Shown: piece after piece, positions 1-8,105 of the stretch
Layout of the letters: every line of letters begins with the position of its first letter
Numbering within the stretch: the first letter of the stretch is position 1
From: Lebetimonas natsushimae
GTDB lineage: Bacteria; Campylobacterota; Campylobacteria; Campylobacterales; Nautiliaceae
Assembly (NCBI RefSeq): GCF_002335445.1
Contig: NZ_BDME01000001.1
Coordinates: 372,001 to 436,000, forward strand
Length of the DNA: 64,000 bases
Direction of reading: 5' to 3'
Made by a program: the position numbers and the translations under genes
Notes under the pieces: generated by a model
Told to the model about the DNA's origin: nothing
What the model saw: the letters and a program-made list of their open reading frames with translations, nothing else
Databases searched by the model: none

Positions 1-234
1 GAATTTATTCTCCGGTACATCAAAAATTTTTTCAAGCTCTTTTTTAAGTCTGTCTTTGCTTACTTCATTTGGTAATTTGTCTATTATTTTTTCTACCAGG
101 TCATAATCAATATCCGCTTCAATTAAAGCTTCTTCTAGCAAATCTCTTGGCAACTTTTCTTTTTTTTCAATTCCTACTACCTCTTTAATTGCATCTTTTG
201 TTTTTTGCAGACTTTTTTTAATAAATCCAAACAT
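1..234 (-). CDS. ftsY: Signal recognition particle receptor FtsY, N-terminal part (cut by window edge)
   Basis: The reverse strand is open from an ATG at 234 to the window edge, giving 78 residues that begin MFGFIKKSLQKTKDAIKE. A basic, helical start followed by an acidic helical N domain is how FtsY begins in Campylobacterota. FtsY is the membrane receptor that accepts ribosome-SRP complexes; its GTPase motifs would lie beyond the edge and are not visible. The start abuts the stop of the lipoprotein gene upstream with no spacer, so the two are probably cotranslated. Its partner Ffh is encoded separately at 18479. The call rests on the N-terminus and length alone. Confidence 0.8.
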   Translation of the reverse strand, partial: MFGFIKKSLQKTKDAIKEVVGIEKKEKLPRDLLEEALIEADIDYDLVEKIIDKLPNEVSKDRLKKELEKIFDVPENKF

Positions 235-654
235 TTAAAATCCTTTTAATATTTCTATCGGGGTAAAATTTTCAAATTTAATAGTTTTGTTTTTATCTAA
301 AATCACGGTTGTCGGGTATATAGTGATTTTAAAATATTTTTTTAAAAATTCACTGTCTGTTTTGTAATATTTAATTTTGAGATACTTCAATGCATCTTCT
401 TGCATCTTTGAATATCTGGACTCATCATAAAAGAGGATATAAATTTTATTTTTTGGATAAATCAGTTGATTATTTTTGAATGTTAGATTATAATCATTTA
501 ATGTAATAATAGTTGTATTAGTATCAATTGTTTTTTTGTTTATTTTATTTTTGGCTTGTATAAGTTTTTTATTTATTTGGTTATTTACTTCTTTTTTAGT
601 ATTATTATTACACCCTATGAAAAAAATCAATATTATAAAGAAAATATATCTCAA
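235..654 (-). CDS. Small lipoprotein with a cysteine-less thioredoxin-like fold
   Basis: This 139-residue protein starts with a hydrophobic signal ending in the lipobox IFFIGC, so it should be lipidated at Cys15 and held at the outer face of the inner membrane or in the outer membrane. After a Lys/Asn-rich linker, the second half (about residues 70-139) looks like a thioredoxin fold: an IYILFYDES strand, a helix, and the cis-proline type motif ITIYPTTVIL. Where CxxC should sit there is DESRYSKM, so it cannot be a dithiol oxidoreductase. A TlpA-like scaffold or substrate-binding role is possible. It directly precedes ftsY with no gap. No specific function can be assigned. Confidence 0.6.
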   Translation of the reverse strand: MRYIFFIILIFFIGCNNNTKKEVNNQINKKLIQAKNKINKKTIDTNTTIITLNDYNLTFKNNQLIYPKNKIYILFYDESRYSKMQEDALKYLKIKYYKTDSEFLKKYFKITIYPTTVILDKNKTIKFENFTPIEILKGF

Positions 655-695
655 TTTAGTCCTTTTTATGCAATTTTATCAAAAAGGCTTACAAA

Positions 696-1295
696 ATGGA
701 AAAAAGTGAATTTAGGAAAATATGTCTTGGTAGAAAAGTTTATAACAGATATTTGCTTTCAAAAAAAATTTCAAATGAAATTTACAATCTTGCAAAAAAT
801 TATAAAAATATACTTTTATTTATCCCTTTAAAGAACGAAACGGATATAAGGGGGGTTATAAATAGACTCAGGAGAGAAAAAAAGAATATTTTTGTCCCGT
901 TTATGCAAGATTTAAGCTTTAAAATGGTAAAATATCAATTGCCTTTAAAGAAAAAAAAATTCTCAATTTTCGAACCTGTAAATAAACAGCAGACTTTACA
1001 AAAAATTGACTTAGCAATTGTTCCGATTGTCGGAATTACCCTGGATTTTAGAAGAATAGGTTTTGGCAAAGGAATGTATGACAGGTTTTTTGCCAAATTA
1101 AAATATAAACCTAAAGTTATCTTTTTGCAGCTCAGTCCTTGCATAAGCAAGGAAAATGTTGCAGATAAGTTTGATATAAAAGCAGATGAATATATAAGTT
1201 TTAATATAAGGAGAAAAAATGAACGTTTTAATAATTTTAGCCGTTTCGATATTATCCGCTCTCGCGGGTTACTTTATAGCGAAAAAAATGGATGA
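696..1295 (+). CDS. fau: 5-formyltetrahydrofolate cyclo-ligase
   Basis: The protein (199 residues) would convert 5-formyltetrahydrofolate to 5,10-methenyltetrahydrofolate with ATP in the cytoplasm. The family signature is visible near residues 115-132 as VGITLDFRRIGFGKGMYDRF, matching the usual G-x-G-x-G-x-YDR loop that binds nucleotide and folate. Basic residues at the N-terminus (FRKICLGRK) also fit. The gene runs 77 bases into the following rny gene; the last 26 residues (basic, serine-rich) are not typical of the family and look like readthrough in the other frame. The start ATG at 696 follows only a weak purine stretch. Confidence 0.85.
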   Translation: MEKSEFRKICLGRKVYNRYLLSKKISNEIYNLAKNYKNILLFIPLKNETDIRGVINRLRREKKNIFVPFMQDLSFKMVKYQLPLKKKKFSIFEPVNKQQTLQKIDLAIVPIVGITLDFRRIGFGKGMYDRFFAKLKYKPKVIFLQLSPCISKENVADKFDIKADEYISFNIRRKNERFNNFSRFDIIRSRGLLYSEKNG

Positions 1296-2778
1296 GGCTA
1301 AGTATGAAATTTTTGTAGAACAGGCTAAAGCAAAAGCAAAAGCTATTGAGCACGAAGCTGAAATATTACTTGAAAATACTAAAACAAAAGTAAAAGAGAT
1401 GGAGCTTCAGGCTCAAAATGAATTTGAAAAACAAAAATTAGACCTTGAAAAAGAATATGAAAACAAGTTAAATGAAATTTTGAAAAAAGAGGAAGAAATT
1501 GAAAAATTGGTAGAAAAACAGCTTGAAGAATCTCAAAAATTGGAAAATGAAAGAAAAGATTTTGAAAAAGAAAAAACTGTTATTCAAAAACTAAAAGATA
1601 CTTATAATCAAAAAATAAAAATTCTTCAGGAAAAACTTGAAAATGTTGCGGGCCTTACAAAAAATGAAGCAAAAGAGATACTTTTAAACAGTGTAAAAGA
1701 GGATTTGAAAGAAGATGTAGCACATCTTACAAGGAAAATAATAAAAGAAGCTGAAAATGATGCCAAGAAAAAAGCCAATTTTATTATAGCTCAGGCTACT
1801 ACAAGATATGCCGGTGATTTTGCAGGTGAAAGACTTATAAATGTTGTGGCTATCGGAGATGATGAAATGAAAGGCAGAATTATTGGAAAAGAGGGTAAAA
1901 ATATTAAAACCCTTGAAATGGTTACAGGCTGTGATATTATAATTGACGATACACCTGGGGCTATAACAGTGAGCAGTTTTAATATTTACAGACGCCAGAT
2001 TGCAGTTGAAACCATTAAAAGATTAGTAGAAGACGGAAGAATTCAGCCTGCAAGAATAGAAGAGGTTTATCAAAAAGTTACAGAAGAATTTGAAGAAAAA
2101 GTTTTAAGAGAAGGTGAAGATATTATTGTAGATTTAGGTCTTGCAGGAGCCAAAATACATCCTGAAATAGTTAAATTAATAGGTAGGCTCAAATACCGTG
2201 CAAGTTACGGACAAAACGCACTTGCCCATTCTCTTGAAGTGGCGCATTTAGCAGGAATTATGGCTGCAGAAATGGGAGGAGATGAACTGCTTGCAAAAAG
2301 AGCGGGGTTACTTCATGATATAGGAAAAGCCCTGACTCATGATTTTGGGGGAGACCACGTAACTCTTGGATATGATTTATGCAAAAGATACAAAGAACCT
2401 GAAGTTGTGTTAAATGCAATAAAAGCACACCACGGGCATGAAGAAGCTAAAAGTGTTGAAGCAGCTGCTGTTTGTGCTGCAGATGCTCTCTCCGCTGCAA
2501 GACCCGGAGCCAGAAGAGAAGTCCTTGAGGCTTTCTTAAAAAGGGTAGAATCAATTGAAAATATTGCTACAAGTTATCCTGAAGTTATAAATGCATATGC
2601 GCTTAATGCCGGCAGGGAGGTCAGGGTGATAGTTGAAGCCGATTTGGTTAATGATGACGAAGCGGTGCTCTTAAGCCGGGAAATTGCTAAAAGAATAGAA
2701 CAAGAAGTTAGTTTTCCAGGTGAGATTAAAGTAACAGTTATAAGGGAAAAAAGGGCTGTTTCCATTGCAGCGGCATAA
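1219..2778 (+). CDS. rny: Ribonuclease Y
   Basis: RNase Y is a membrane-anchored endoribonuclease that initiates mRNA decay. The 519-residue protein has the family order: an N-terminal transmembrane helix (residues 1-20), a long charged coiled coil (about 25-150), a KH domain containing GRIIGKEGKNIKTLE (about 215-230), and an HD domain with LLHDIGKA (about 370) holding the metal-binding His-Asp pair. Length matches the family. The ATG at 1219 has a good AGGAGA ribosome site, which supports this start even though it lies inside the end of fau. It is probably cotranscribed with fau. Confidence 0.95.
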   Translation: MNVLIILAVSILSALAGYFIAKKMDEAKYEIFVEQAKAKAKAIEHEAEILLENTKTKVKEMELQAQNEFEKQKLDLEKEYENKLNEILKKEEEIEKLVEKQLEESQKLENERKDFEKEKTVIQKLKDTYNQKIKILQEKLENVAGLTKNEAKEILLNSVKEDLKEDVAHLTRKIIKEAENDAKKKANFIIAQATTRYAGDFAGERLINVVAIGDDEMKGRIIGKEGKNIKTLEMVTGCDIIIDDTPGAITVSSFNIYRRQIAVETIKRLVEDGRIQPARIEEVYQKVTEEFEEKVLREGEDIIVDLGLAGAKIHPEIVKLIGRLKYRASYGQNALAHSLEVAHLAGIMAAEMGGDELLAKRAGLLHDIGKALTHDFGGDHVTLGYDLCKRYKEPEVVLNAIKAHHGHEEAKSVEAAAVCAADALSAARPGARREVLEAFLKRVESIENIATSYPEVINAYALNAGREVRVIVEADLVNDDEAVLLSREIAKRIEQEVSFPGEIKVTVIREKRAVSIAAA

Positions 2779-2782
2779 TTTA

Positions 2783-2817
2783 ATAATGGATAATGGAAGA
2801 TGTATAATTAATGAAGG
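2783..2817. repeat. Degenerate 7-base repeat, five units
   Basis: Five consecutive 7-mers (ATAATGG, ATAATGG, AAGATGT, ATAATTA, ATGAAGG) fill the short space between rny and the next gene. The same kind of array recurs at other places in this window, always with a period of seven and a purine-rich strand of the form ATRATGR. Confidence 0.6.
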
Positions 2818-2823
2818 TAAGTT

Positions 2824-3405
2824 ATGGAAGTGTTAGCCAGGCCTTTTGGGGAATTTCAGACAAACTGTTATATAGTGGATAAAAAAATTATTATAGACCC
2901 TGGTATCGGTGCGTTTAAGTGGGTTAAGGAAAATGTTAAAGACCCAATTGCAATAATTAATACCCACGGTCATTTTGACCATGTGTGGGATGATAAAAAA
3001 GTAAACGAATATTTTAATATTCCTCTTTATATTCATAAAGACGATGCTTTTTTTTTGCAAAACGACCCTTTTGGATTTAATCCTCCAAAAGTTGAGCCTG
3101 ATGTTTTACTTGAAGAGGGCAATTATAAAATAGGGGATTACGAAATTTTAATTCGTCATTTTGCAGGGCATACACCGGGCAGTATTACTATAGAAATAGG
3201 TGATAATATGTTTAGCGGGGATTTTGTATTTGACGGAAGTATTGGAAGAGTTGATTTTCCATATTCCAATCCTGAAGCAATGAAAGAATCGATTAAAAAA
3301 TTTTTAAAAATTCCTTATGATAAAATTGTTCATCCGGGGCACGGTTTTTCAACTACAATAAAAAAGGCTCAAAAATTTTTGCCAACTTGGCTTGAATATC
3401 TTTAA
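2824..3405 (+). CDS. MBL-fold metallo-hydrolase, glyoxalase II-like
   Basis: This 193-residue cytoplasmic protein is a compact metallo-beta-lactamase fold hydrolase. Visible metal ligands are the THGHFDH motif (about residues 47-53), HFAGHTPGS (about 114-122, third histidine), the aspartate in MFSGDFVFDGSIGR (about 132-145), and the final HPGHG. These are the dinuclear-metal motifs of glyoxalase II-like proteins, but the C-terminal substrate domain of true glyoxalase II is missing, so the substrate is unknown. The stop overlaps the stop of the convergent radical SAM gene by a few bases. Confidence 0.85.
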   Translation: MEVLARPFGEFQTNCYIVDKKIIIDPGIGAFKWVKENVKDPIAIINTHGHFDHVWDDKKVNEYFNIPLYIHKDDAFFLQNDPFGFNPPKVEPDVLLEEGNYKIGDYEILIRHFAGHTPGSITIEIGDNMFSGDFVFDGSIGRVDFPYSNPEAMKESIKKFLKIPYDKIVHPGHGFSTTIKKAQKFLPTWLEYL

Positions 3406-4343
3406 AATGTAATTCCTTCTTTAAGTAATGCTTTATGAATATGACTCATTTGAGTAGCTTTATTTTTACACCACTCAGGTGCAAGCAGATTTTCTGTTCC
3501 CGCAGTCATTCTCTGGATTGACACATTGTTTGGCAACATTTTAATGGCTTTAATCAAAGTATCGATATAAAGCTCTTCTGTTATAGGTTCAAAATTTCCT
3601 TTTTTGTATTCAAGTGCTAAGAGGGTATTTTCTGTTACATAAAGAGGATGTATTTTTATTGAATCAATTTCAAGTTTTATTACATCTTCAACCGATTTTA
3701 GCATATCCTCCTGTGTTTCCCCAGGAAGTCCGAAAATTAAATGGGCACATACATTAATTCCCAGCTCTTTTGTTTTTTTAATAGTCTGGGCAATATCTTC
3801 AAAAAATTCAGCCCTGTTTATTTTGGCAAGTGTTTTATTGTTAGAACTTTGGACTCCATATTCGACCCAAATTTCATAATCTTGGCTTTTTTCTTTCAGG
3901 TAATTTAGAGTTTTATCATCTATACTGTCAGCTCTTGTGCCTATACTCAGGCCTATAGCATCAGATAATTTTAAAGCCTCTTCATATAAAGTTTTTAAAG
4001 TATCAAAAGGTGCATAAGTATTTGTAAAACTTTGAAAATAGACAATAAATTTTTCACTTTTATATAAATTTTTATAAATCTTTGTAGTTTCATTGTATTG
4101 AATGCGGAGTTCATTTAATTGTTTTTTTAGAATGGGATTTTTTTCGGTATAAGGGTTTAGGGTAAATCTCTCTTTTTTAAAATTAGGTGAAAAGCTTTCA
4201 TTTTCGCAGAAAATACATCCTCCCCTGGCTTTTGTACCGTCAATGTTTGGGCATGTGAAACCCGGGACTGAAATTGGAACTTTTTTTATTTTTTTATTGT
4301 ATTTTTGTTTTAAATATTTACCAAATGTGTATAATTTATCCAT
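3402..4343 (-). CDS. TIGR01212-type radical SAM protein (YhcC-like)
   Basis: The start is set at 4343 (MDKLYTFGKYLKQKYNKKIK) because an AGAGGG ribosome site lies just upstream; a longer reading to 4382 lacks one. The 313-residue product has FTCPNIDGTKARGGCIFCEN, an elongated cysteine pattern (first Cys, then C-x2-C) typical of the YhcC/TIGR01212 radical SAM group that builds a [4Fe-4S] cluster for S-adenosylmethionine cleavage. The core continues through EYGVQSSNNKTLAKINR and HLIFGLPGETQEDM. The E. coli relative has been linked to late arginine/glutamate-synthase-related functions, but the reaction is not settled. Convergent with the MBL gene. Confidence 0.85.
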   Translation of the reverse strand: MDKLYTFGKYLKQKYNKKIKKVPISVPGFTCPNIDGTKARGGCIFCENESFSPNFKKERFTLNPYTEKNPILKKQLNELRIQYNETTKIYKNLYKSEKFIVYFQSFTNTYAPFDTLKTLYEEALKLSDAIGLSIGTRADSIDDKTLNYLKEKSQDYEIWVEYGVQSSNNKTLAKINRAEFFEDIAQTIKKTKELGINVCAHLIFGLPGETQEDMLKSVEDVIKLEIDSIKIHPLYVTENTLLALEYKKGNFEPITEELYIDTLIKAIKMLPNNVSIQRMTAGTENLLAPEWCKNKATQMSHIHKALLKEGITF

Positions 4344-4408
4344 TAACCCTCTTTTTTGCCTTTTTATAACAAAAAAGAGCAAAAAAGTCTAGATATGAAA
4401 TTTTTAAA

Positions 4409-4426
4409 AATGATAATAATTATCAT
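4409..4426. promoter_or_regulatory. Fur-box-like inverted repeat (distal)
   Basis: AATGATAATAATTATCATA is close to a perfect inverted repeat of the ATAAT/ATTAT type used by Fur. It lies about 190 bases before the fur coding region, in the space shared with the divergent radical SAM gene. Seen in sequence; binding is inferred. Confidence 0.55.
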
Positions 4427-4539
4427 AGTATTAACTGTTATTTGAAATAACGATAAAAAAGCCCTTTTACTGATTTTAATATGTTAGAGAGAAACAGATT
4501 TTGAAATGTTAGAGTTAATTTAAAATATTTTTCTTGTGC

Positions 4540-4560
4540 TATAATATAATTATCATTATC
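4540..4560 (+). promoter_or_regulatory. -10 element overlapped by a second Fur-box-like site
   Basis: TATAAT at 4540-4545 is a good -10 element for the fur gene, and it is immediately overlapped by ATAATTATCATTATC, which matches 13 of the last 15 positions of the classical Fur box (GATAATGATAATCATTATC). A repressor bound here would cover the promoter, the usual layout for Fur autoregulation. Confidence 0.6.
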
Positions 4561-4603
4561 AAAGAAAGTAGATAAATGAACTCTGAATATAATAAACTCC
4601 TGG

Positions 4604-5032
4604 ATGAATTTAAGAGAATTCTTAAAAAAGCAGGGCTTAAATTTTACAAAACAAAGAGAAATTATATTTTCTACACTTTATAATAATCCAAATCATTTAA
4701 CAGCGGAAGATTTGTATCTTGTAATAAAAAAACAGCATCCTGAATTAAATATTGGAATAGCTACAGTATATAGAACGCTTGCAATGCTTGAAGAAAACGG
4801 CCTTATCAGTTTTATTCAATGTAGTAACGGGAAAAAATTTGAAATATCAAAATCACATCATGACCATTTAATTTGTACAGCATGTGGTAAAATAGTTGAA
4901 TTCCATAATAATGAAATTGAAAAGCTTCAAGAAAAAATAGCAAAAGAAAACAGTTTTAAATTAACAAACCATATTATGCAGTTATACGGCCTTTGTGAAG
5001 AATGTCAAAAAAAAGAAAAAGAAAAATTATAA
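4604..5032 (+). CDS. fur: Ferric uptake regulator Fur (5' end probably frameshifted)
   Basis: The 142-residue product has the Fur winged helix (KQREIIFSTLYNN to NIGIATVYRTLAMLEENGLI) and the metal-binding, dimerising half with HHDHLICTACGKIVEF and LCEECQKK, whose CxxC pairs hold structural zinc. It resembles Fur of Campylobacter more than PerR or Zur. The ATG at 4604 has no ribosome site. In another frame, an ATG at 4576 encodes MNSEYNKLLDEFKRILKKAG, which matches the extended N-terminus of epsilon Fur proteins and joins this frame if one A is removed from the A6 run at 4624-4629. So either the gene is shifted, slippage is used, or there is a sequence error. Confidence 0.85.
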   Translation: MNLREFLKKQGLNFTKQREIIFSTLYNNPNHLTAEDLYLVIKKQHPELNIGIATVYRTLAMLEENGLISFIQCSNGKKFEISKSHHDHLICTACGKIVEFHNNEIEKLQEKIAKENSFKLTNHIMQLYGLCEECQKKEKEKL

Positions 5033-6364
5033 AATAGGATAATTTCCGTCAAAACATGCAAAGCAGTAATTTTCTTTTTTATCTTTAATGGCTCTTATGA
5101 TTCCGTCAATTGATAAGTAAGCTAATGAATCTGCTTCAATATATTTAGCTATTTCCTCTACACTCATTTTACTGGCAATCAATTCCTCTTTTGTAGGAGT
5201 GTCCACTCCGTAATAACAAGGACCCGTGGTAGCAGGAGAAGCTATCCTCATATGTACTTCTTTAGCCCCGGCTTCTTTTAACATTCTGACAATTCTTTTT
5301 GAAGTTGTGCCTCTTACAATGGAATCATCGATAACTACCAATCTTTTACCCTTTATTTTATCAACAATAGGGGAGAGTTTCATTTTTACTTTTAAATCCC
5401 TTACCTCCTGGGTCGGTTCGATAAAAGTTCTGCCTACATAATGGTTTCTCATAATTCCCATTTCAAAAGGAATGCCGCTCTCTTCTGCATATCCTAAAGC
5501 TGCTGCCACTCCGCTGTCCGGAACCGGCACCACCATATCAGCATCAACAGGTAGTTCTTTTGCAAGTTCTCTTCCCATCTGTTTTCTTACCACATAAACG
5601 TTTTTTCCAAAAACATTGCTATCAGGTCTTGCAAAATAGATATATTCGAAAATACACTGTTTAGGAGCTGGTTCAAAAATCATTTCACTTTTAATTTCAC
5701 CATCTTCAAAAGTTATCATTTCTCCTGGCTTTATATCTCTTATAAATTCTGCTCCGACTAATTCAAATGCACATGTCTCGCTTGCTACTATATATCCGCC
5801 ACTTTTAATTTTTCCAAGCGAAAGCGGCCTAAATCCAAATGGATCTCTTATAGCAAACATTTTATGACGAGAAAGTATTATTAATGAAAAAGCTCCTTTG
5901 ATTTGTTTAACTGCGTCGATAATTCTCTCTTTTAATGTATTTTTTTGATAATTTTTAGCAATTAAATGAATTATATTTTCAGTATCCATATTTGTTTGAA
6001 AAATTGCACCTTTTTTGGTAAGTTCTTCCCTTATTTCTTTGGCATTTACCAAATTTCCGTTATGAACAATTGATATTTCACCAAGTCCGTATCTTGCGAA
6101 TACCGGCTGTGCATCAAGAATAGAATCGTCTCCCGCTGTTGAATATCTTGTATGTCCTATTGCCATATCGCCTTTTAATACTTTAAAATCATCTTCACTG
6201 AATATCTGGGTAACTAAACCCCTGTTTTTAACGGTTTTTATTTTTGCCTCATAACTGCTGCTAATACCTGCCGCTTCCTGACCGCGGTGTTGCATTGAAA
6301 AAAGAGAGTAAAAGCAAAGTTTGCTTGCATTTTCGTTACCATAAACTCCTACTACTGAACACAT
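5027..6364 (-). CDS. purF: Amidophosphoribosyltransferase
   Basis: PurF makes 5-phosphoribosylamine from PRPP and glutamine, the first committed step of purine synthesis. The 445-residue protein begins MCSVVGVYG, so after Met removal Cys2 is the N-terminal nucleophile of the glutaminase half; MQHRGQEAAGIS and GHTRYSTAG are the expected Ntn-hydrolase motifs. The phosphoribosyltransferase half has VVIDDSIVRGTTSKRIV (about residues 340-356), the PRPP-binding loop. No propeptide is present. The gene lies 3 bases downstream of dapB on the same strand and its end overlaps the end of fur. Confidence 0.96.
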   Translation of the reverse strand: MCSVVGVYGNENASKLCFYSLFSMQHRGQEAAGISSSYEAKIKTVKNRGLVTQIFSEDDFKVLKGDMAIGHTRYSTAGDDSILDAQPVFARYGLGEISIVHNGNLVNAKEIREELTKKGAIFQTNMDTENIIHLIAKNYQKNTLKERIIDAVKQIKGAFSLIILSRHKMFAIRDPFGFRPLSLGKIKSGGYIVASETCAFELVGAEFIRDIKPGEMITFEDGEIKSEMIFEPAPKQCIFEYIYFARPDSNVFGKNVYVVRKQMGRELAKELPVDADMVVPVPDSGVAAALGYAEESGIPFEMGIMRNHYVGRTFIEPTQEVRDLKVKMKLSPIVDKIKGKRLVVIDDSIVRGTTSKRIVRMLKEAGAKEVHMRIASPATTGPCYYGVDTPTKEELIASKMSVEEIAKYIEADSLAYLSIDGIIRAIKDKKENYCFACFDGNYPIL

Positions 6365-6367
6365 TTT

Positions 6368-7135
6368 TTAATCCTTTAAATTTAAAGCGTCTTCTATTGA
6401 ATAAAGTCCCGGTCCCTGATTAATAAGCCATTTAGAAACTTTAATTGCACCTCTTGCAAATGTTTCCCTGCTTGTTGCCGTATGGTTGAGTTCTAAAAAT
6501 TCACCGTCATTATAAAATCCAACCGTATGTCTTCCTACAACATCTCCGCCCCTGACGGCAAATACTCCTATTTCATTTTTGGTTCTGGCACCTACATGTC
6601 CGCTTCTGCCCGTAACCATTACTTCTTTTAGATCAAGTCCCCTGGCTTTTGCACAAGATTCAGCCAAAGTCAAAGCAGTTCCGCTTGGAGCGTCAACTTT
6701 ATATCTGTGATGCTGTTCTACAATTTCTATATCAAAATCCCTTAGTTTTTCACTTACCATTGAAACAAGTTTGTTTAAAATGGCAACTCCCAGACTCATA
6801 TTTGTTGCATACAATATAGGTGTCTTTTTGCTAACTTCAATCATGAGATTTTTTTGATGATCATTTAGTCCTGTAGTTGCTATTACAAGAGGTTTTGGGT
6901 TTTCCAGTGCCGCTTCAAGTAATTTTTGTGTTGCAACCGGTGCTGAAAAATCTATAACGACATCTGAATTTTCAAGCAAAGTTTTGGCATCGTTTGTAAT
7001 TACTGTATCACTTGGAAATTCAACAGTTTGCTCTCCTGTAAACATTACAGCTCCAAGTGTGTCTTCTGAATTTTTAATAATATTTACAAGTAGAGTTCCT
7101 ACTCTTCCTGTAGCTCCAACAATACCATATTTCAT
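6368..7135 (-). CDS. dapB: 4-hydroxy-tetrahydrodipicolinate reductase
   Basis: DapB reduces hydroxy-tetrahydrodipicolinate in the lysine/diaminopimelate pathway. The 255-residue protein has the N-terminal Rossmann motif YGIVGATGRVGTLL for NAD(P)H, the EQHHRYKVDAPSGTAL catalytic segment (His-His pair, and Lys of KVDAPSGTA), and the C-terminal FYNDGEFLELNHTATSRETFARGA. Length is normal for Campylobacterota. It overlaps trxB by 4 bases (ATGA) and is followed by purF after 3 bases, so it sits inside a trxA-to-purF run of minus-strand genes. Confidence 0.95.
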   Translation of the reverse strand: MKYGIVGATGRVGTLLVNIIKNSEDTLGAVMFTGEQTVEFPSDTVITNDAKTLLENSDVVIDFSAPVATQKLLEAALENPKPLVIATTGLNDHQKNLMIEVSKKTPILYATNMSLGVAILNKLVSMVSEKLRDFDIEIVEQHHRYKVDAPSGTALTLAESCAKARGLDLKEVMVTGRSGHVGARTKNEIGVFAVRGGDVVGRHTVGFYNDGEFLELNHTATSRETFARGAIKVSKWLINQGPGLYSIEDALNLKD

Positions 7136-8037
7136 TTATTTTCTCCTTCAATATATTTTATTGCATTAATTGCGGCCGTTGCACCGTCACCTGCGGCTGC
7201 AATAACCTGTTTTACACTATCACTTCTTACATCTCCTGCGGCATAAAGTCCTTTTTTAGAAGTTTCCATTTTTAAATTTACTTTTACTTCTCCGTATTCA
7301 TTAAGTTCTGCCAAATCTTTTACCAATTCATTATTAACTTTCATTCCAACAAATACAAAAACTCCATCTAACTTAATTTCTTTATTTGAAGATAGAATTA
7401 TACCTTCTACAAAATCTTTTCCAATAACTTTTTTAACAGTTTCATTAAAAATTATTTCAATATTAGGAGTATTTAATACTTTTTTTTGAGTATGAGGAGC
7501 TGCCCTGAATTTATCACGTCTATGGATTAAATATACTTTTTTTGCAATTTTGCTGAGATACAAAGCTTCTTCAAGTGCAGTATCTCCGCCTCCAATTACC
7601 GCTACAACTCTGTCTTTATAAAAAAATCCGTCACACACGGCACAGTAACTCACACCTCTTCCTGTAAATTCCTCTTCTCCCTCAAATCCTGCTTTTTTTG
7701 GATTAGAACCTGTGGCAAGAATTACTGCTTTTGCTTTGTATTTATTTTTGTGAGTTTCAATTATCCATTTTTCATTTTCCATTGAAAGCTTTGTTACTTC
7801 CTCACTTTTAATCTCGCATCCAAATTTTTTGGCTTGTTCTGGCCAACAGCCCATAAATTCGAGTCCGCTTTTTACTTCACAGATTCCGGGATAGTTTTCT
7901 ATTTCGCTGCTGAGTGTTATCTGACCGCCCGGATTTAATTTTTCTAAGAGTAATGTTTTAGCCCCAAGCCTAGAGGCATATATTCCAGCACTAAGCCCTG
8001 CCGGTCCTCCTCCGATAATAACAATGTCGTATCCCAT
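7132..8037 (-). CDS. trxB: Thioredoxin reductase
   Basis: TrxB passes electrons from NADPH through FAD to thioredoxin. The 301-residue protein has the FAD motif IIGGGPAGLSAGIYASRLG, the NADPH motif VIGGGDTALEEALYLSK, the redox-active pair C132-A-V-C135 (SYCAVCDG), and the C-terminal AAGDVRSDSVKQVIAAAGDG. The thioredoxin gene trxA lies two genes upstream on the same strand, so the pair forms one redox unit. Residues about 86-93 (MENEKWII) are encoded by a copy of the 7-base repeat found between genes, in a surface-loop region before the strand leading to ILATGS. Confidence 0.95.
   Translation of the reverse strand: MGYDIVIIGGGPAGLSAGIYASRLGAKTLLLEKLNPGGQITLSSEIENYPGICEVKSGLEFMGCWPEQAKKFGCEIKSEEVTKLSMENEKWIIETHKNKYKAKAVILATGSNPKKAGFEGEEEFTGRGVSYCAVCDGFFYKDRVVAVIGGGDTALEEALYLSKIAKKVYLIHRRDKFRAAPHTQKKVLNTPNIEIIFNETVKKVIGKDFVEGIILSSNKEIKLDGVFVFVGMKVNNELVKDLAELNEYGEVKVNLKMETSKKGLYAAGDVRSDSVKQVIAAAGDGATAAINAIKYIEGENK
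7761..7781. repeat. Degenerate 7-base repeat inside trxB, three units
   Basis: TTATCCA, TTTTTCA and TTTTCCA follow one another in the trxB coding sequence. This is the reverse complement of the intergenic 7-mer array family. Twenty-one bases keep the reading frame. Confidence 0.5.
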
Positions 8038-8070
8038 TTTTTTCCTTTTTATTTTTTACTTATAATTCTT

Positions 8071-8105
8071 TTAATTATCCATTTTACATTTTTCATTTTA
8101 CATTA
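8071..8105. repeat. Degenerate 7-base repeat at the 3' end of a coding gene, five units
   Basis: TTAATTA, TCCATTT, TACATTT, TTCATTT and TACATTA form a clean period-7 array. It supplies the last codons and the stop of the minus-strand gene ending at 8093, then continues into the spacer before trxB. Confidence 0.6.
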
